A stretch of 19,312 bases of DNA from assembly GCA_012512665.1 (NCBI GenBank), contig JAAZDU010000051.1, positions 1 to 19,312 on the forward strand, read 5' to 3'. Shown here in pieces: positions 17,024-19,312 of this stretch. Positions within the stretch are counted from its first letter, which is position 1. The number at the start of each line of letters is the position of its first letter. This stretch comes from Bacillota bacterium. GTDB taxonomy: Bacteria > Bacillota > Dethiobacteria > DTU022 > JAAZDU01. The notes beneath the pieces are model-generated. The model worked only from the letters and a program-made list of their open reading frames with translations, was not told the DNA's origin and searched no databases. A program made the translations under genes and the position numbers.

Positions 17024-17461
17024 TCAAAGCACAGCAGTTATCTTAACTGGGCGTTCGCCGTGGCGATTGACATCAATGCCCAGCTTATAGAGCATAGGCA
17101 AATAGGTCGGATGAATGCGGGCAAAAAGATTGCTAACAGCGAAACCGGCTATATTCCGCAGAGCGGCGGGGCCGTAAACGATAGAAAGTTCATGGGGATG
17201 CTCCGGCTCATCCACCGTATGGGGGTTATAAAGGATATCGCCGGGGCAGACACCGTAGGCACGGGAACACTCGGGGATTCTCAGCGTCATATCCGTAAAG
17301 ACGGAGAGAACATGGCCGGAGAACTTCGCATGGCCTAGAATTTTGTTCTCATAGGGAAGATCTGCCAAAAAGGCTTGACAGGTCTTAGGTGCCAGGTCCT
17401 CAAGCAGGTCGGCGTACATAATCTCCCCACTAGCTACCTCAATTTTTATCTGCTTTGCCAT
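17024..17461 (-). CDS. DUF3830 family protein (cyclophilin-like fold), copy 1
   Basis: This 145-residue protein is recognised as DUF3830 by the core PGDILYNPH, the following EIxxxYGPA-like strand (ELSIVYGPA) and NLFARI near the end. The family is predicted to have a cyclophilin-like beta-barrel and has no established reaction. It is about 56% identical (hand count, 81 of 145) to the upstream copy. Both share C65, C72, H81, H88 and H90 in ECSR...GVCPGDILYNPH...EHPHE, which could form a metal or ligand site. There is no signal peptide, so it is cytoplasmic. GGGAGG precedes the ATG. It lies between the second copy (49 nt upstream) and the aldehyde dehydrogenase (18 nt downstream), so it is part of one operon. 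It may be a small isomerase, hydrolase subunit or binding protein acting on the operon's substrate; this is inference. Confidence 0.8.
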   Translation of the reverse strand: MAKQIKIEVASGEIMYADLLEDLAPKTCQAFLADLPYENKILGHAKFSGHVLSVFTDMTLRIPECSRAYGVCPGDILYNPHTVDEPEHPHELSIVYGPAALRNIAGFAVSNLFARIHPTYLPMLYKLGIDVNRHGERPVKITAVL

Positions 17462-17510
17462 TTAAACCGCCTCCCTTTTATGTATTTCTTCCTCTTCATA
17501 AGGTCCTCTG

Positions 17511-17951
17511 CTAATCTTCCACCCTGGTGATCTTAGCCATTTTTAGCCCCCGGCGGGAGATCTCTATCCCCAATTGATAAAACTCATCTAAAAAGCGCGG
17601 CTGCAGACGAGCAAATAAATTAAAGATAGCATGGCCGGAGACAGTGGCCATGGATGCAGGGCCATAAACAAAAGCAATCTCATGAGGGTGTTCGGCAGCA
17701 TCATGCAGATGGGGGTTGTAGAGGATGTCCCCAGGGCAGACGCCGTGAACACGGGAGCATTCAGCCTCAGCCAGGTCCAGCTGGGAGAACATGTAAACAA
17801 CATGGCCGGACCATTTGACATGCAGCATTTCATTTTCCAGCGGCAGGGAGTCCCAAACCTGCTGGCAGGTCTTCGGTGCCAGCTCCTCCAAAAGGTCGGC
17901 TATCAGGATATGACCGCCTTCCACTTCAATTCTTATTTGTTTCTTTGCCAT
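17511..17951 (-). CDS. DUF3830 family protein (cyclophilin-like fold), copy 2
   Basis: This 146-residue protein is the tandem paralogue of the 17024-17461 product, with collinear domains and only compensating single-residue gaps. C65, C72, H81, H88 and H90 sit at identical positions, with an additional H83. The N-terminus (MAKKQIRIEVEGG) and the LAPKTCQ segment match the sister closely, while the segment around residues 50-64 and the C-terminal 25 residues differ most. Such divergence fits a heterodimer or two substrate variants rather than redundant copies. GGGAGGG precedes the ATG at good spacing. The amidohydrolase gene ends 52 nt upstream, in the same direction. There is no signal peptide and no recognised catalytic motif. 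Confidence 0.8.
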   Translation of the reverse strand: MAKKQIRIEVEGGHILIADLLEELAPKTCQQVWDSLPLENEMLHVKWSGHVVYMFSQLDLAEAECSRVHGVCPGDILYNPHLHDAAEHPHEIAFVYGPASMATVSGHAIFNLFARLQPRFLDEFYQLGIEISRRGLKMAKITRVED

Positions 17952-18003
17952 TTTTTGCCCTCCCCCAAAAGGTAAATTATACTCTCAGCAGCTTACCGCT
18001 TTA

Positions 18004-18828
18004 TTAAATTGAATAAAGGTCTGGCCTTCTGTCACGAAAGAGAGGCAAGTTCCTTCTCGTTTCCTCGACCAGATCCGTCTCGATCTCTGCCGCAACAATC
18101 ACATTTTCCTCTTCTCCTACTTTGGCCAGCACCTCGCCGTCAGGAGCCATAATCATACTGCGGCCGATAAACTCGTAATCACCTTCCGCCCCGGAGCGGT
18201 TGGCGGCGATGATAAAGACCTGGTTTTCCAGAGCCCGGGTGCGCAGCTCCGCCTCCCAGGTCGGGATCTCGGAGAAGCTAACTCCCTTAAAGCGCATGCT
18301 GGAGATGGCGATGACAACTAGCTGCGCACCCTTTTTAACCAGTTCGCGGCAAGACTCAGGATACCTGCGATCGTAGCAAATAAGCGCGCCCAGCTTACCA
18401 AAGGCTGTATCAAACACAGGAAAGCCCTGGCCGGGAGTAAAATAATATTTTTCAAAACTCCTTGTAAAGGGGATATGATTTTTCCGGTAGACCCCACAGA
18501 TTTTCCCCTGGTCATCAATGATGACCAGAGAATTGTAGAAGTTACCCATGATAGCTTTTTCAAAATGAGGCAGCGCAATATACACACCGCTTTGCCGGGC
18601 CAGCTCCTGAAAAGCCCTGACAGTAGGACCGTCCGGCGGCTCAGCATAGGAAAAATACTTGGTATCCTTCCATTGCACAAAAAACTCATCCAAAGCCAGC
18701 TCAGGGAGCACGCAGAGCCTACAACCATCTTCCGCCGCCTGTCTTATTAAATTCTTGGCTCTCTCCACATTGGCAGCATGATTGGCAATTTCGGCCGACA
18801 TTTGAATGGCAGCCACTTTAATTTTCAT
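18004..18828 (-). CDS. Carbon-nitrogen hydrolase (nitrilase superfamily amidase)
   Basis: This 274-residue cytoplasmic enzyme hydrolyses a non-peptide C-N bond. The Glu-Lys-Cys triad is visible: E43 in LPELAL, K116 in YRKNHIP and C151 in ICYDRRYPE, with the second glutamate E126 in FEKYYF. The FTPGQGFPVFDT segment and the C-terminal FRDRRPDLY resemble the branch containing N-carbamoylputrescine amidase and beta-ureidopropionase. A carbamoyl- or amide-containing substrate is therefore more likely than a nitrile, but this is not proven. The ATG at 18828 is chosen because GGAGG sits 8 nt upstream. The longer TTG start at 18843 would overlap that site. The symporter gene ends 50 nt upstream and two DUF3830 genes follow, which suggests hydrolysis of an imported compound. 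Confidence 0.87.
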   Translation of the reverse strand: MKIKVAAIQMSAEIANHAANVERAKNLIRQAAEDGCRLCVLPELALDEFFVQWKDTKYFSYAEPPDGPTVRAFQELARQSGVYIALPHFEKAIMGNFYNSLVIIDDQGKICGVYRKNHIPFTRSFEKYYFTPGQGFPVFDTAFGKLGALICYDRRYPESCRELVKKGAQLVVIAISSMRFKGVSFSEIPTWEAELRTRALENQVFIIAANRSGAEGDYEFIGRSMIMAPDGEVLAKVGEEENVIVAAEIETDLVEETRRNLPLFRDRRPDLYSI

Positions 18829-18836
18829 TGAAATAG

Positions 18837-18841
18837 CCTCC
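18837..18841 (-). promoter_or_regulatory. Ribosome binding site deciding the amidohydrolase start
   Basis: GGAGG lies 8 nt before the ATG at 18828. An in-frame TTG at 18843 would start inside this site and add MEAIS, so it is rejected. Confidence 0.75.
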
Positions 18842-18888
18842 AACTCCGTTTTAATTATACATCCGAACTCAGCTTTAATTATGCATCC
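18841..18888 (-). repeat. 24-bp imperfect tandem repeat across the symporter stop codon
   Basis: On the minus strand two adjacent 24-nt units, both opening GGATG and sharing ATAATTAAA, match at 20 of 24 positions (18888-18865 and 18864-18841). The first unit contains the last codons and stop of the symporter; the second leads directly into the GGAGG of the amidohydrolase. It looks like a local slippage duplication. Confidence 0.8.
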
Positions 18889-19312
18889 AAAGCCTCGGTC
18901 ATTTCGGGAACGTCAACCTCTCTTGTGAGCATGGTCACGAGGACACCAGCAACGATAGAAGCCAGCAAGCCCCAGATAAAAGAATGCATATTAAGAATGT
19001 TTTGCGACACGATCACTCCAGGGTAGGAAAGCAGGGTGCCGAAGAAACCTGCCAGCATGGAGGCCAGAGCGCCCTGTGAGGTCAGCTTTCTCGTATAAAT
19101 ACCGCCTACAACCACCATAAAGAAGGAGGCGCCCAAAAGACCCGTAGCAGCGGCGCTGATAGTCATAATTGCCGAGGGGCTATTGATGGCCAGCACCAAA
19201 CCTAAAGCGGCTACAACAACGGTAACCACCACTGAGATGCGGAGCAAAGTCTTGCTGTCAAGAGTTTTACCCATGACCTGCTCATATAAATCGCGGACAA
19301 AGGCAGAGCTGA
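18879..19312 (-). CDS. Sodium:solute symporter family protein, C-terminal part (cut by window edge)
   Basis: The reading frame is open to the right edge, so only the last 143 residues or so are seen. They begin SSAFVRDLYEQV, a segment typical just before the last transmembrane helices of SSS-family sodium/solute symporters. Hydrophobic stretches follow at about 19220-19160, 19150-19080, 19060-19000 and 18990-18930. The tail is short and acidic (EVDVPEMTEALDA). The internal ATG at 19274 is not the real start. As the first visible gene of the minus-strand operon it probably imports the substrate of the amidohydrolase and aldehyde dehydrogenase. The substrate is unknown; SSS members carry sugars, amino acids, panthothenate, nucleobases and organic acids. 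The stop lies in a 24-bp tandem repeat. Confidence 0.82.
   Translation of the reverse strand, partial: SSAFVRDLYEQVMGKTLDSKTLLRISVVVTVVVAALGLVLAINSPSAIMTISAAATGLLGASFFMVVVGGIYTRKLTSQGALASMLAGFFGTLLSYPGVIVSQNILNMHSFIWGLLASIVAGVLVTMLTREVDVPEMTEALDA

Overview
The window looks like a chromosomal segment from a Gram-positive member of the Clostridia, most plausibly a Peptococcaceae/Desulfotomaculum-like lineage. This is inferred from the DUF5693-csaB-tagA cell-wall cluster, strong AGGAGG-type ribosome binding sites, frequent TTG/GTG starts, U-tract terminators and mid-range base composition. No rRNA, tRNA, CRISPR array or insertion sequence was recognised. The species cannot be named from the sequence alone.

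Left part (1-9180). A YcgR-like PilZ gene (minus) is divergent from a D-isomer 2-hydroxyacid dehydrogenase (plus). A tight four-gene plus-strand operon follows: a DUF5693 multi-pass membrane protein, csaB (polysaccharide pyruvyl transferase), a WecG/TagA-type glycosyltransferase that is two complete enzymes fused head to tail, and a wecC-like UDP-ManNAc dehydrogenase. Genes overlap by 4 nt, are 15 nt apart, or overlap by 1 nt. A 14-bp perfect bidirectional hairpin terminator ends the operon and also serves a convergent second PilZ gene, a paralogue of the first. The operon most likely builds and pyruvylates a secondary cell-wall polysaccharide of the kind that anchors SLH-domain surface proteins. 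Two probable c-di-GMP receptors bracket it.

Middle part (9180-15550), all minus strand. It holds a cupin-type (archaeal-type) glucose-6-phosphate isomerase with its own terminator. Upstream lies a glnA-capA pair (glutamine synthetase and a CapA-like metallophosphoesterase-fold protein, 25 nt apart). Further upstream is a secreted 714-residue protein with seven RCC1 repeats, an SbsA-type Ig-like domain and a cadherin-like beta-sandwich domain. The promoters of glnA and of the RCC1 gene are strikingly alike (TTGCAT, 16-17 nt, TAAAAT, with matching flanks).

Right part (15551-19312), all minus strand. This is a probable catabolic operon. In transcription order it contains a sodium:solute symporter (cut by the window edge), a nitrilase-superfamily amidohydrolase, two tandem DUF3830 proteins and an NAD(P)-dependent aldehyde dehydrogenase. 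The layout fits uptake, C-N bond hydrolysis and aldehyde oxidation of a small nitrogenous compound, but the substrate cannot be read from the sequence.

The most unusual objects are the double TagA glycosyltransferase (halves about 49% identical, aligned without a gap over 200 residues) and the paired DUF3830 genes with shared Cys/His positions inside the symporter/amidase/aldehyde dehydrogenase operon.
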